Positions 57,047 to 64,000 of a stretch of 64,000 nt of DNA are shown here, piece by piece. Under the pieces are notes generated by a model, which saw only the letters and a program-made list of their open reading frames with translations, was not told where the DNA came from and did not search any database. The stretch is taken from contig QKWM01000004.1 of assembly GCA_003248315.1 (NCBI GenBank), positions 3,903,001-3,967,000 of the forward strand, in the 5' to 3' direction. Numbering within the stretch: the stretch's first letter is position 1; each line of letters opens with the position of its first letter. Source of the stretch: Streptomyces sp. SW4 (GTDB lineage Bacteria > Actinomycetota > Actinomycetes > Streptomycetales > Streptomycetaceae). Position numbers and translations under genes: made by a program.

Positions 57047-58401
57047 ATGCCCGTTAGCCGCACCGGTCGGCCGCCCGTGCAGCGGGCGCCCCGCCGCCCC
57101 GCCCCGCCGCCCCAGCGCGAGAATCCCGTCGTACGCCTGCACACGCGCCTGCGCCGCGCCTGGGACCGGCCGCTCACCGCCTACTACCTGATCCTGGGCG
57201 GCAGCTCGCTGATCACCGTCCTCGGCCTGGTGATGGTCTACTCGGCCTCCCAGATCACCGCGCTCCAGCTGTCCCTGCCGGGGTCGTACTTCTTCCGCAA
57301 GCAGGCCCTCGCCGCCCTGATCGGCGCGGGCTGCTGCTGCTCGCCATGCGGATGCCGGTGAAGCTGCACCGGGCGCTGGCCTACCCGATCCTGGCCGGTG
57401 CCGTGTTCCTGATGGCCCTGGTGCAGGTGCCGGGGATAGGGATGTCGGTCAACGGCAACCAGAACTGGATCTCGATCGGGGGCCGTTCCAGCTCCAGCCG
57501 AGCGAGTTCGGCAAGCTCGCCCTGGTGCTGTGGGGGCCGACCTGCTCGCCCGCAAGCAGGACAAGCGGCTGCTGACCCAGTGGAAGCACATGCTGGTGCC
57601 GCTGGTGCCGGTCGCCTTCCTGCTGCTCGGTCTGATCATGCTCGGCGGTGACATGGGCACCGCCATCATCCTCACCGCGATCCTCTTCGGCCTGCTGTGG
57701 CTGGCCGGCGCCCCGACCCGGCTGTTCGCCGGCGTGCTGGCCGTCGCGGCGCTGCTCGGCGCGATCCTCATCAAGACCAGCCCCAACCGCATGGCGCGGC
57801 TCGCCTGCATCGGCGCCACCGACCCCGGACCCGACGACGCCTGCTGGCAGGCGGTGCACGGCATCTTCGCCCTGGCCTCCGGCGGACTCTTCGGTTCCGG
57901 GCTCGGGGCCAGTGTGGAAAAATGGGGCCAACTCCCCGAAGCGCACACCGACTTCATCTTCGCCGTCACCGGTGAGGAACTGGGCCTGGCGGGGACGCTG
58001 TCGGTGCTCGCCCTGTTCGCGGCTCTAGGCTATGCGGGTATCCGCGTGGCCGGACGCACGGAGGACCCCTTCGTGAGGTATGCCGCGGGAGGCGTGACCA
58101 CCTGGATCACGGCCCAGGCCGTGATCAACATGGGTGCGGTGCTCGGTCTGCTGCCGATCGCCGGCGTCCCGCTCCCGCTGTTCTCCTACGGGGGTCGGCC
58201 CTGCTGCCGACCATGTTCGCCATCGGGCTGCTGATCGCCTTCGCGCGCGACGAGCCCGCTGCGCGGGCGGCGCTCGCGGTGCGGCAACCTCGCTTTGGTA
58301 GAAAGCGGGGGACCGGGGGCACCGGGTCCAAGCGGAACCCCCGGAGTTGGAACACGATGCGACGGCGTGCCTCGGCGGCGCGCTCGTCCGGAGAGCGGTG
58401 A
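57047..58401 (+). CDS. ftsW: SEDS peptidoglycan glycosyltransferase FtsW (four -1 frameshifts)
   Basis: Reconstructed 452 aa. A basic N-terminus, then about ten membrane helices beginning YYLILGGSSLITVLGLVMVYSAS; NQNWISIGGPFQLQPSEFGKLALVLW (about 140-165), EKWGQLPEAHTDFIFAVTGEELG and FSYGGSALLPTMFAIGLLIAF (about 380-400) are the SEDS signatures. It polymerises glycan strands from lipid II with FtsI. Breaks near 57330, 57485, 57536 and 58190. GGAGG is 5 nt before ATG 57047. The C-terminal 45 residues are a basic cytoplasmic tail. Confidence 0.94.
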
Positions 58402-58407
58402 ATTTCG

Positions 58408-59504
58408 GTGCATGTCGTACTCGCCGGCGGAGGAACCGCGGGCCACATCGAGCCCGCGCTCGCCCTCGCGGACGCCCTGCGCAGGCAGGATCCGACCGTG
58501 GGCATCACGGCCCTGGGCACGGAGCGCGGCCTGGAGACGCGGCTGGTGCCCGAGCGCGGCTACGAGCTGGCGCTGATCCCGGCCGTGCCGCTGCCGCGCA
58601 AGCCCACCCCGAGCTGATCACCGTCCCGGGCCGGCTGCGCGGCACGATCAAGGCGACGGAGCAGATCCTGGAGCGCACCAAGGCGGACGTCGTGGTCGGC
58701 TTCGGCGGCTATGTCGCCCTGCCCGGCTATCTCGCCGCCAAGCGGCTCGGCGTGCCGATCGTGATCCACGAGGCCAACGCCCGCCCGGGCCTGGCCAACA
58801 AGATCGGCTCGCGCTACGCCTCGCAGGTCGCCGTGGCCACCCCCGACAGCAAGCTGCGCAACTCCCGCTACATCGGCATTCCGCTGCGCCACTCCATCGC
58901 CACCCTCGACCGGGCCGCCGCCCGCCCCGAGGCCCGCGCGATGTTCGGGCTCGACCCCAACCTGCCGACGCTGCTGGTCTCCGGCGGTTCGCAGGGCGCC
59001 CGCCGGCTCAACGAGGTCGTGCAGCAGGTCGCGCCCTGGCTCCAGCAGGCCGGCATCCAGATCCTGCACGCGGTCGGCCCGAAGAACGAACTGCCGCAGG
59101 TGCACCAGATGCCGGGGATGCCCCCGTACATCCCGGTAAGTTACCTGGACCGGATGGACCTCGCGTACGCCGCGGCCGACATGATGCTCTGCCGTGCGGG
59201 CGCGATGACCGTCGCCGAACTCTCCGCCGTCGGACTCCCGGCCGCCTACGTCCCGCTGCCCATCGGCAACGGCGAACAGCGGCTCAACGCCCAGCCGGTG
59301 GTCAAGGCCGGCGGCGGACTGCTGGTCGACGACGCGGAGCTGACGCCCGAGTGGGTGCAGCAGAACGTCCTGCCCGTGCTCGCCGACCCGCACCGGCTGT
59401 ACGAGATGTCCCGCGCCGCCGCCGAGTTCGGCCGCCGGGACGCCGACGACCTGCTCGTCGGCATGGTGTACGAGGCGGTCAACGCCCACCGTGCACACCG
59501 TTAG
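58408..59504 (+). CDS. murG: lipid II-forming N-acetylglucosaminyltransferase MurG (one -1 frameshift)
   Basis: Reconstructed 365 aa peripheral membrane GT28 enzyme. VVLAGGGTAGHIEPALALA (residues 3-21), FGGYVALPGYLAA (about 95), HEANARPGLAN (about 117), VSGGSQGARRLNEVV (about 193), and the C-terminal MMLCRAGAMTVAELSAVGLPAAYVPLP (about 262) and GNGEQRLNA are present. The break near 58607 lies after RKPTPE. GTG 58408 follows the ftsW stop by 6 bp. Confidence 0.96.
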
Positions 59505-59529
59505 GCCCCTTTGACGGAAGGCAGGAAGC

Positions 59530-60327
59530 GTGGCCGGACCGGCGACCGCCGAGCGCGGTGAACGTCAGCAGGAGTCGTCGTCCGGCCCGCCTCCCGGCCG
59601 GCGGTTCACCCGCCCCCGCCTTCGTACGATCGTCGTCCTGGCCCTCGCCCTGGTCCTCCTCGCCTCCGGCACCGTCTGGGTGCTCTACGGCTCGAACTGG
59701 CTGCGCGTGGAACGGGTCTCGGTCAGCGGCACCCGCGTCCTCGCCCCGGCCGAGGTGCGGGAGGCCGCCGACGTCCCCGTCGGGGACCCGCTGGTCTCCG
59801 TCGACACCGGCGCGATCGAGCGCCGGCTGGCCCGGAGGCTGCCCCGGATCGACACCGTGGACGTCGTCCGTTCCTGGCCCAGCGGAATCGGGCTGAAAGT
59901 GACCGAGCGGACGCCGGTTCTCATGGTGCGAAAAGGCGGGAAATTCGTCGAAGTGGACGACGAGGGTGTCCGGTATGCCACGGTTTCCCGTGCCCCCAAA
60001 GGCGTTCCGGCGCTGGAATTGTCGCTCTCCCGCGAGGGTTCCGCCGCCGCGAGCCTGCGCCGCTTCGGCGAGGGCCGTCTCGTCCGCGAGGCGGTCCGGG
60101 TCGCCGCGCGGATTCCGGCCGCGGTCGCCCGTGACACACGGACCGTCAAGGTCCGTTCCTACGACGACATCTCGCTGGAGCTGAGCCGGGGCCGCACCGT
60201 CTCCTGGGGCAGCGGCGAGAACGGCCGCGACAAGGCGCGCGCCCTCACCGCGCTGATGAAAGCCGCGCCCGATGCACGGCACTTCGACGTAAGTGTCCCC
60301 AGCGCGCCCGCGTCATCGGGGAGTTGA
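59530..60327 (+). CDS. ftsQ: cell-division protein FtsQ
   Basis: 265 aa, frame intact. Cytoplasmic basic tail (1-35), membrane helix IVVLALALVLLASGTVWVLY (about 36-55), POTRA domain VERVSVSGTRVLAPAEVREAADVPVGDPLVSVD (about 62-95), then the FtsQ beta domain with RSWPSGIGLKVTERTPVLMV. It scaffolds FtsI and FtsW at the septum. AGGAAG lies 5 nt before GTG 59530. murC, which sits before ftsQ in mycobacteria, is absent. Confidence 0.95.
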   Translation: MAGPATAERGERQQESSSGPPPGRRFTRPRLRTIVVLALALVLLASGTVWVLYGSNWLRVERVSVSGTRVLAPAEVREAADVPVGDPLVSVDTGAIERRLARRLPRIDTVDVVRSWPSGIGLKVTERTPVLMVRKGGKFVEVDDEGVRYATVSRAPKGVPALELSLSREGSAAASLRRFGEGRLVREAVRVAARIPAAVARDTRTVKVRSYDDISLELSRGRTVSWGSGENGRDKARALTALMKAAPDARHFDVSVPSAPASSGS

Positions 60328-60380
60328 CGCACATCAGCGCAGGCCAGCACCCTGGTTGGGCAGCGCTACGGCTGATCACA

Positions 60381-60454
60381 TAGGGTGAAAAGAAAAACGG
60401 GAGGTTCGGCGTGTTCGTTGAACGCGCGCCACGTGTCGACTTAGTGTCCTGTTC
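60381..60454 (+). promoter_or_regulatory. ftsZ promoter region
   Basis: TTGAAC (60418-60423), 18 bp, TAGTGT (60442-60447) is a good promoter with a start near 60454. TAGGGT at 60381-60386 is a second -10 candidate with a poor -35. S. coelicolor is known to have several ftsZ promoters in this gap, one of them sporulation-linked; I cannot assign which is which. Confidence 0.6.
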
Positions 60455-60508
60455 AGAAGACTTCAGGGAACAGACACACTGGTAACCCTAAACTTCAGCG
60501 TTAGGGTT
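60444..60508 (+). promoter_or_regulatory. two inverted repeats in the ftsQ-ftsZ gap
   Basis: GTGTC-C-TGTTC pairs with GAACA-GACAC (60444-60477), with GAAGACTTC inside. AACCCTAA and TTAGGGTT (60484-60491, 60501-60508) form a perfect 8-bp dyad with 9-nt spacer. They overlap the promoter and the early leader of ftsZ. Confidence 0.55.
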
Positions 60509-60614
60509 CGGGTCGGCGCTACGGACCGTCCCATTCGGCATCAGTCGTCGGTTCACGGGGCAGCACAGCCCCGGCGATCCGTCGACACGTAACTCGAGGC
60601 GAGAGGCCTTCGAC

Positions 60615-61820
60615 GTGGCAGCACCGCAGAACTACCTCGCAGTCATCAAAGTCATCGGTGTCGGCGGCGGTGGTGTCAATGCCATCAACCGGATGATCGA
60701 GGTCGGTCTCAAGGGTGTCGAGTTCATCGCCATCAACACGGACGCTCAGGCACTGTTGATGAGCGACGCCGACGTCAAGCTCGACGTCGGCCGCGAACTC
60801 ACCCGCGGACTCGGCGCCGGAGCCAACCCGGCCGTCGGCCGCAAGGCCGCCGAGGACCACCGCGAGGAGATCGAGGAGGTCCTCAAGGGGGCCGACATGG
60901 TCTTCGTGACGGCCGGTGAAGGCGGCGGCACCGGCACCGGCGGGGCGCCCGTCGTGGCCAACATCGCACGCTCGCTCGGCGCACTCACCATCGGCGTGGT
61001 CACGCGCCCGTTCACCTTCGAGGGGCGGCGCCGCGCGAACCAGGCCGAGGACGGCATCGCCGAGCTGCGCGAAGAGGTCGACACCCTCATCGTCATCCCC
61101 AACGACCGGCTGCTGTCCATCTCGGACCGCCAGGTCAGCGTGCTCGACGCGTTCAAGTCCGCCGACCAGGTGCTGCTGTCCGGTGTGCAGGGCATCACCG
61201 ACCTGATCACCACGCCGGGCCTGATCAACCTGGACTTCGCCGACGTCAAGTCGGTCATGTCCGAGGCCGGTTCGGCGCTCATGGGCATCGGCTCCGCCCG
61301 CGGCGACGACCGCGCGGTGGCCGCGGCCGAGATGGCGATCTCCTCGCCGCTGCTGGAAGCCTCCATCGACGGCGCGCGCGGCGTGCTGCTCTCCATCTCC
61401 GGCGGCTCCGACCTCGGCCTGTTCGAGATCAACGAGGCCGCCCAGCTGGTCAGCGAGGCGGCCCACCCCGAGGCCAACATCATCTTCGGCGCGGTCATCG
61501 ACGACGCCCTCGGCGACGAGGTGCGGGTCACCGTGATCGCGGCCGGCTTCGACGGCGGGCAGCCGCCGGCCAAGCAGCGGGACAACGTCCTCGGTTCCTC
61601 CTCGGCCAAGCGGGAGGAGCCCGCGCCGGCCCGGCAGACCGAGAGCCGCCCGTCCTTCGGCTCGCTCGGCAGCGTCAAGCCGAAGGAGGAGCCCGAGCCG
61701 GCCGCGCCGGAGCCGGCGGCCGATCTGCCGCCGGTCGCCCCGCCGCCTCCGGTTCCCCCGTCGCGGACCTACTCGGACAGCGCGGCCGAGGAACTGGATG
61801 TGCCGGACTTCCTCAAGTGA
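60615..61820 (+). CDS. ftsZ: tubulin-like division protein FtsZ
   Basis: 401 aa, frame intact. GTPase motifs IGVGGGGVNAINRM (about 14-27), GGGTGTGGAPVVA (about 102-114, the tubulin signature) and NTDAQAL; polymerisation loop T7 LINLDFADVKSVM (about 205). The C-terminal linker is Pro/Ser-rich, ending in the conserved DVPDFLK peptide that binds FtsZ partners. It forms the Z rings of sporulation septa and cross-walls. GAGAGG is 8 nt before GTG 60615. Confidence 0.98.
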   Translation: MAAPQNYLAVIKVIGVGGGGVNAINRMIEVGLKGVEFIAINTDAQALLMSDADVKLDVGRELTRGLGAGANPAVGRKAAEDHREEIEEVLKGADMVFVTAGEGGGTGTGGAPVVANIARSLGALTIGVVTRPFTFEGRRRANQAEDGIAELREEVDTLIVIPNDRLLSISDRQVSVLDAFKSADQVLLSGVQGITDLITTPGLINLDFADVKSVMSEAGSALMGIGSARGDDRAVAAAEMAISSPLLEASIDGARGVLLSISGGSDLGLFEINEAAQLVSEAAHPEANIIFGAVIDDALGDEVRVTVIAAGFDGGQPPAKQRDNVLGSSSAKREEPAPARQTESRPSFGSLGSVKPKEEPEPAAPEPAADLPPVAPPPPVPPSRTYSDSAAEELDVPDFLK

Positions 61821-62545
61821 TAGGACAGCGCGACACCGCGAACGGCGCGCACTTCGCCTTCACCGACAGGTGGGGCGGAGTGAGCGCCGTTCCGTACGAG
61901 GAGCTCAATCTCGGCGGAGCGGTCGGCGACGACCCCGACGCCGTCCGGTCCAACCGTGAACGGGCCGCCGCGGCCCTGGGCCTCGACCCGGCGCGGGTGG
62001 TCTGGATGAACCAGGTGCACGGCGCCGACGTCGCCGTGGTCGACGGACCCTGGGGCGAGGGGCCGGTACCCCGGGTCGACGCGGTCGTCACGGCCGAGCG
62101 GGGACTCGCCCTCGCCGTCCTCACCGCCGACTGCGTCCCCGTCCTGCTCGCCGACCCCGTCGCCAAGGTCGCCGCCGCGGCCCACGCCGGCCGGCCCGGC
62201 ATGGTCGCCGGCGTCGTCCCCGCCGCCGTACGCGCCATGACGGAACTCGGCGCCGACCCCGGCCGCATCGTCGCCCGCACCGGGCCCGCCGTGTGCGGCC
62301 GGTGCTACGAGGTGCCCGAGCAGATGCGCGCCGAGGTGAGCGCCGTCGAGCCGGCGGCGCACGCCGAGACCGGCTGGGGCACGCCGGCGGTCGACGTGAG
62401 CGCCGGGGTGCACGCACAGCTGACGCGCCTCGGGGTGCGCGACCGGGCGCAGTCGCCGGTGTGCACGCTGGAGTCGCAGGACCACTTCTCGTACCGCCGC
62501 GACCGCACCACCGGGCGGCTCGCGGGCTATGTCTGGCTGGACTGA
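61817..62545 (+). CDS. pgeF: peptidoglycan editing factor PgeF / YlmD (laccase-domain)
   Basis: 242 aa, frame intact. Zinc/catalytic positions: NQVHGADV (His, about 65), LTADCVPVLLAD (Cys, about 101) and AAHAGRPG (His, about 117); the usual AHAGWRG is altered to AHAGRPG. GPAVCGRCYEVPE (about 155) is the substrate region. Recent work on the family describes either removal of wrong amino acids from UDP-MurNAc or purine nucleoside cleavage. GTG 61817 overlaps the ftsZ stop. Confidence 0.92.
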   Translation: MIGQRDTANGAHFAFTDRWGGVSAVPYEELNLGGAVGDDPDAVRSNRERAAAALGLDPARVVWMNQVHGADVAVVDGPWGEGPVPRVDAVVTAERGLALAVLTADCVPVLLADPVAKVAAAAHAGRPGMVAGVVPAAVRAMTELGADPGRIVARTGPAVCGRCYEVPEQMRAEVSAVEPAAHAETGWGTPAVDVSAGVHAQLTRLGVRDRAQSPVCTLESQDHFSYRRDRTTGRLAGYVWLD

Positions 62546-62551
62546 TGGGGC

Positions 62552-63271
62552 ATGACGGACCGTAAGGACGAACTCGCCGGAAACCTGGCGAAGGTGGAGG
62601 AGCGGATCGCCGGCGCCTGTGCGGCGGCCGGACGCCCCCGCGAGGACGTGACCCTGATCGTGGTCACCAAGACCTATCCGGCGAGCGACGTCCGCGTCCT
62701 CGCCGAACTCGGCGTCCGGCACGTCGCCGAGAACCGGGACCAGGACGCGGCGCCGAAGGCCGCCGACTGCGCGGATCTGCCCCTCAGCTGGCACTTCGTG
62801 GGCCAGTTGCAGACCAACAAGGTGCGCAGTGTGGTCGGTTATGCCGACTTCGTGCAGTCCGTGGATCGTCCCAAGCTCGTCACAGCTCTGTCGAAGGAGG
62901 CGGTGCGGGCCGGACGCGAGGTCGGGTGCCTGATCCAGGTCGCCCTCGACGCGGGGGAGAGCGGGCGCGGTGAGCGCGGGGGCGTGGCCCCCGAGGGAAT
63001 CGAAGAGTTGGCCGACCTCGTCGCCGGTTCGCCGGGGCTCCGGCTCGGCGGACTGATGACCGTGGCTCCGCTGACCGGGGAGTACGCCGGGCGCCAACGG
63101 GCGGCGTTCGAGCGCCTCATGGATTTGTCGACCGACCTGCGCCGAGCCCATCCGGCTGCGAACATGGTCTCCGCAGGGATGAGTGCGGACCTCGAGGAGG
63201 CCGTGGCCGCCGGAGCGACACATGTGCGCGTCGGCACCGCGGTACTCGGAGTCCGCCCCAGGCTCGGGTAA
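62552..63271 (+). CDS. ylmE: YggS/YlmE-family PLP-binding protein
   Basis: 239 aa, frame intact. Lys that binds PLP is in LIVVTKTYPASDV (about 36-48); HVAENRDQDAAPKA (family form ENRVQE, about 56), WHFVGQLQTNKVR (about 78) and C-terminal MVSAGMSADLEEAVAAGATHVRVGTAVLG complete the fold. It is a PLP homeostasis protein rather than an enzyme. ATG 62552 is 6 bp after pgeF, so it is cotranscribed. Confidence 0.94.
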   Translation: MTDRKDELAGNLAKVEERIAGACAAAGRPREDVTLIVVTKTYPASDVRVLAELGVRHVAENRDQDAAPKAADCADLPLSWHFVGQLQTNKVRSVVGYADFVQSVDRPKLVTALSKEAVRAGREVGCLIQVALDAGESGRGERGGVAPEGIEELADLVAGSPGLRLGGLMTVAPLTGEYAGRQRAAFERLMDLSTDLRRAHPAANMVSAGMSADLEEAVAAGATHVRVGTAVLGVRPRLG

Positions 63272-63401
63272 CGTCGCCAAGAAGTCGGACCACAGCAGAA
63301 AATATGGTCATTACCGTCGAAAGGCGGACGTAACGACCTCGTGGATCGCAGGGACTTGGCAGTCGTCAGCCGATCCACCACAGAGCGGAGGACTCAGAGC
63401 A

Positions 63402-64000
63402 TGGCCGGCGCGATGCGCAAGATGGCGGTCTACCTCGGCCTCGTGGAGGACGATGGGTACGACGGCCGGGGGTTCGACCCCGACGACGACTTCGAACCGG
63501 AACTGGACCCGGAGCCCGAGCGGGATCACCGCCGGCACGAACCGTCGCACCAGTCCCACGGTTCGCACGGCTCACATCAGCCCCAAAGGGACGAAGAGGT
63601 GCGAGTCGTACAGCCGCCCGCACCGCGGGAGCCGGTGTCCCGGTCCGCTTCGCTGCCCGCGGAATCCGGCCGTCCGGCGCGCATCGCGCCCGTGGCATCC
63701 ATCACACAAGAACGCGCAAGCCTGGAAAAGAGCGCACCGGTCATCATGCCCAAGGTCGTGTCCGAACGAGAGCCCTACCGGATCACCACGCTTCACCCTC
63801 GGACCTACAACGAGGCCCGTACCATCGGGGAACACTTCCGTGAGGGCACGCCGGTGATCATGAATCTCACTGAGATGGATGACACAGATGCGAAGCGACT
63901 TGTCGACTTTGCGGCCGGTTTGGTGTTTGGTCTTCACGGCAGTATCGAGCGGGTGACGCAGAAGGTGTTCCTGTTGTCGCCTGCTAACGTCGATGTCACG
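63402..64000 (+). CDS. sepF: cell-division protein SepF (partial, 3' end outside window)
   Basis: 199 residues visible, no break. MAGAMRKMAVYLGLVEDD is the membrane-targeting N-terminal helix; an acidic, His-rich linker follows (about 18-115); the conserved SepF core starts PYRITTLHPRTYNEARTIGEHFREGTPVIMNLTEMDDTDAKRLVDFAAGLVFGLHGSIERV, ending KVFLLSP. It binds the FtsZ C-terminal peptide. GGAGG lies about 10 nt before ATG 63402. Codons in the last 160 bases end in A or T far more often than elsewhere in the window. Confidence 0.95.

Noticed and set aside
59505..59529. Loss of murC by deletion between murG and ftsQ
   Set aside because: murG and ftsQ are adjacent without a scar, and in Streptomyces murC is known to lie elsewhere.
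1..64000. Insertion sequences, integrase, prophage or recently acquired island
   Set aside because: No transposase or integrase motifs, no flanking direct repeats, and composition is uniform apart from short regulatory islands.
1..64000. tRNA or rRNA genes
   Set aside because: No T-loop GGTTCGANTCC with matching acceptor and anticodon arms, and no rRNA sequence, was noticed on either strand; a model-based search was not possible.

Overview
The window is chromosomal DNA of a Streptomyces or a very close relative. Supporting signs are the extreme G+C content, GTG and TTG starts, AGGAGG-type ribosome binding sites, many TANNNT boxes 6-8 nt before start codons (leaderless mRNAs), and a gene order that matches, from memory, the S. 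coelicolor stretch between the glkA neighbourhood and the division and cell wall (dcw) cluster. I see no tRNA, rRNA, insertion sequence, prophage or CRISPR array. It reads as conserved core chromosome.

Layout. 1-4.5 kb: lipomannan and lipid genes (GT87 membrane glycosyltransferase, PimB-like mannosyltransferase, a five-copy tandem repeat, FadD-type ligase). 4.8-9.1 kb: metallophosphoesterase, SRPBCC protein, ArsA-like ATPase, small acidic protein, glucokinase glkA. 9.2-14.3 kb: EEP-family protein, acidic membrane protein, lipase-like hydrolase, PlsC acyltransferase, two-component pair. 14.5-20.5 kb: D-lactate-type dehydrogenase, fused anthranilate synthase trpEG with a leader peptide and attenuator, TetR with divergent target, class II DAHP synthase. 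20.5-25.2 kb: bfd behind an iron box, bfr, sulfite-oxidase-like protein, endonuclease IV, PASTA kinase. 25.3-32 kb: thiOSG under a TPP riboswitch, two flavin or unknown genes, an Rv2175c-like DNA-binding protein, thiE, metF. 32-41 kb: Y/Q/G-rich membrane protein, CrtI-like oxidoreductase, a TetR/YhgE-Pip/ABC cassette, HEPN protein, methyltransferase, DUF3040 protein. 41.5-47.1 kb: MoxR, DUF58 and transglutaminase genes, then carbonic anhydrase. 47.4-64 kb: the dcw cluster rsmH-ftsL-ftsI-murE-murF-mraY-murD-ftsW-murG-ftsQ-ftsZ-pgeF-ylmE-sepF, without murC (its usual absence here in Streptomyces).

How the genes work together. The dcw genes carry peptidoglycan precursor synthesis from UDP-MurNAc-tripeptide to lipid II and polymerisation at FtsZ-organised septa. 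The PASTA kinase and MoxR/transglutaminase genes are plausible envelope regulators. aroH feeds chorismate to trpEG, which is attenuated by tryptophan. The thi genes make the thiazole half (thiOSG) and join the halves (thiE).

Sequence quality. About half of the genes are interrupted by single-base deletions, always -1 and always in or beside a short C or G run. I count about 64 in 64 kb, including genes that are essential in most bacteria. I treat them as sequence errors and report each gene as one CDS with its break points. Predicted residues next to a break are uncertain.
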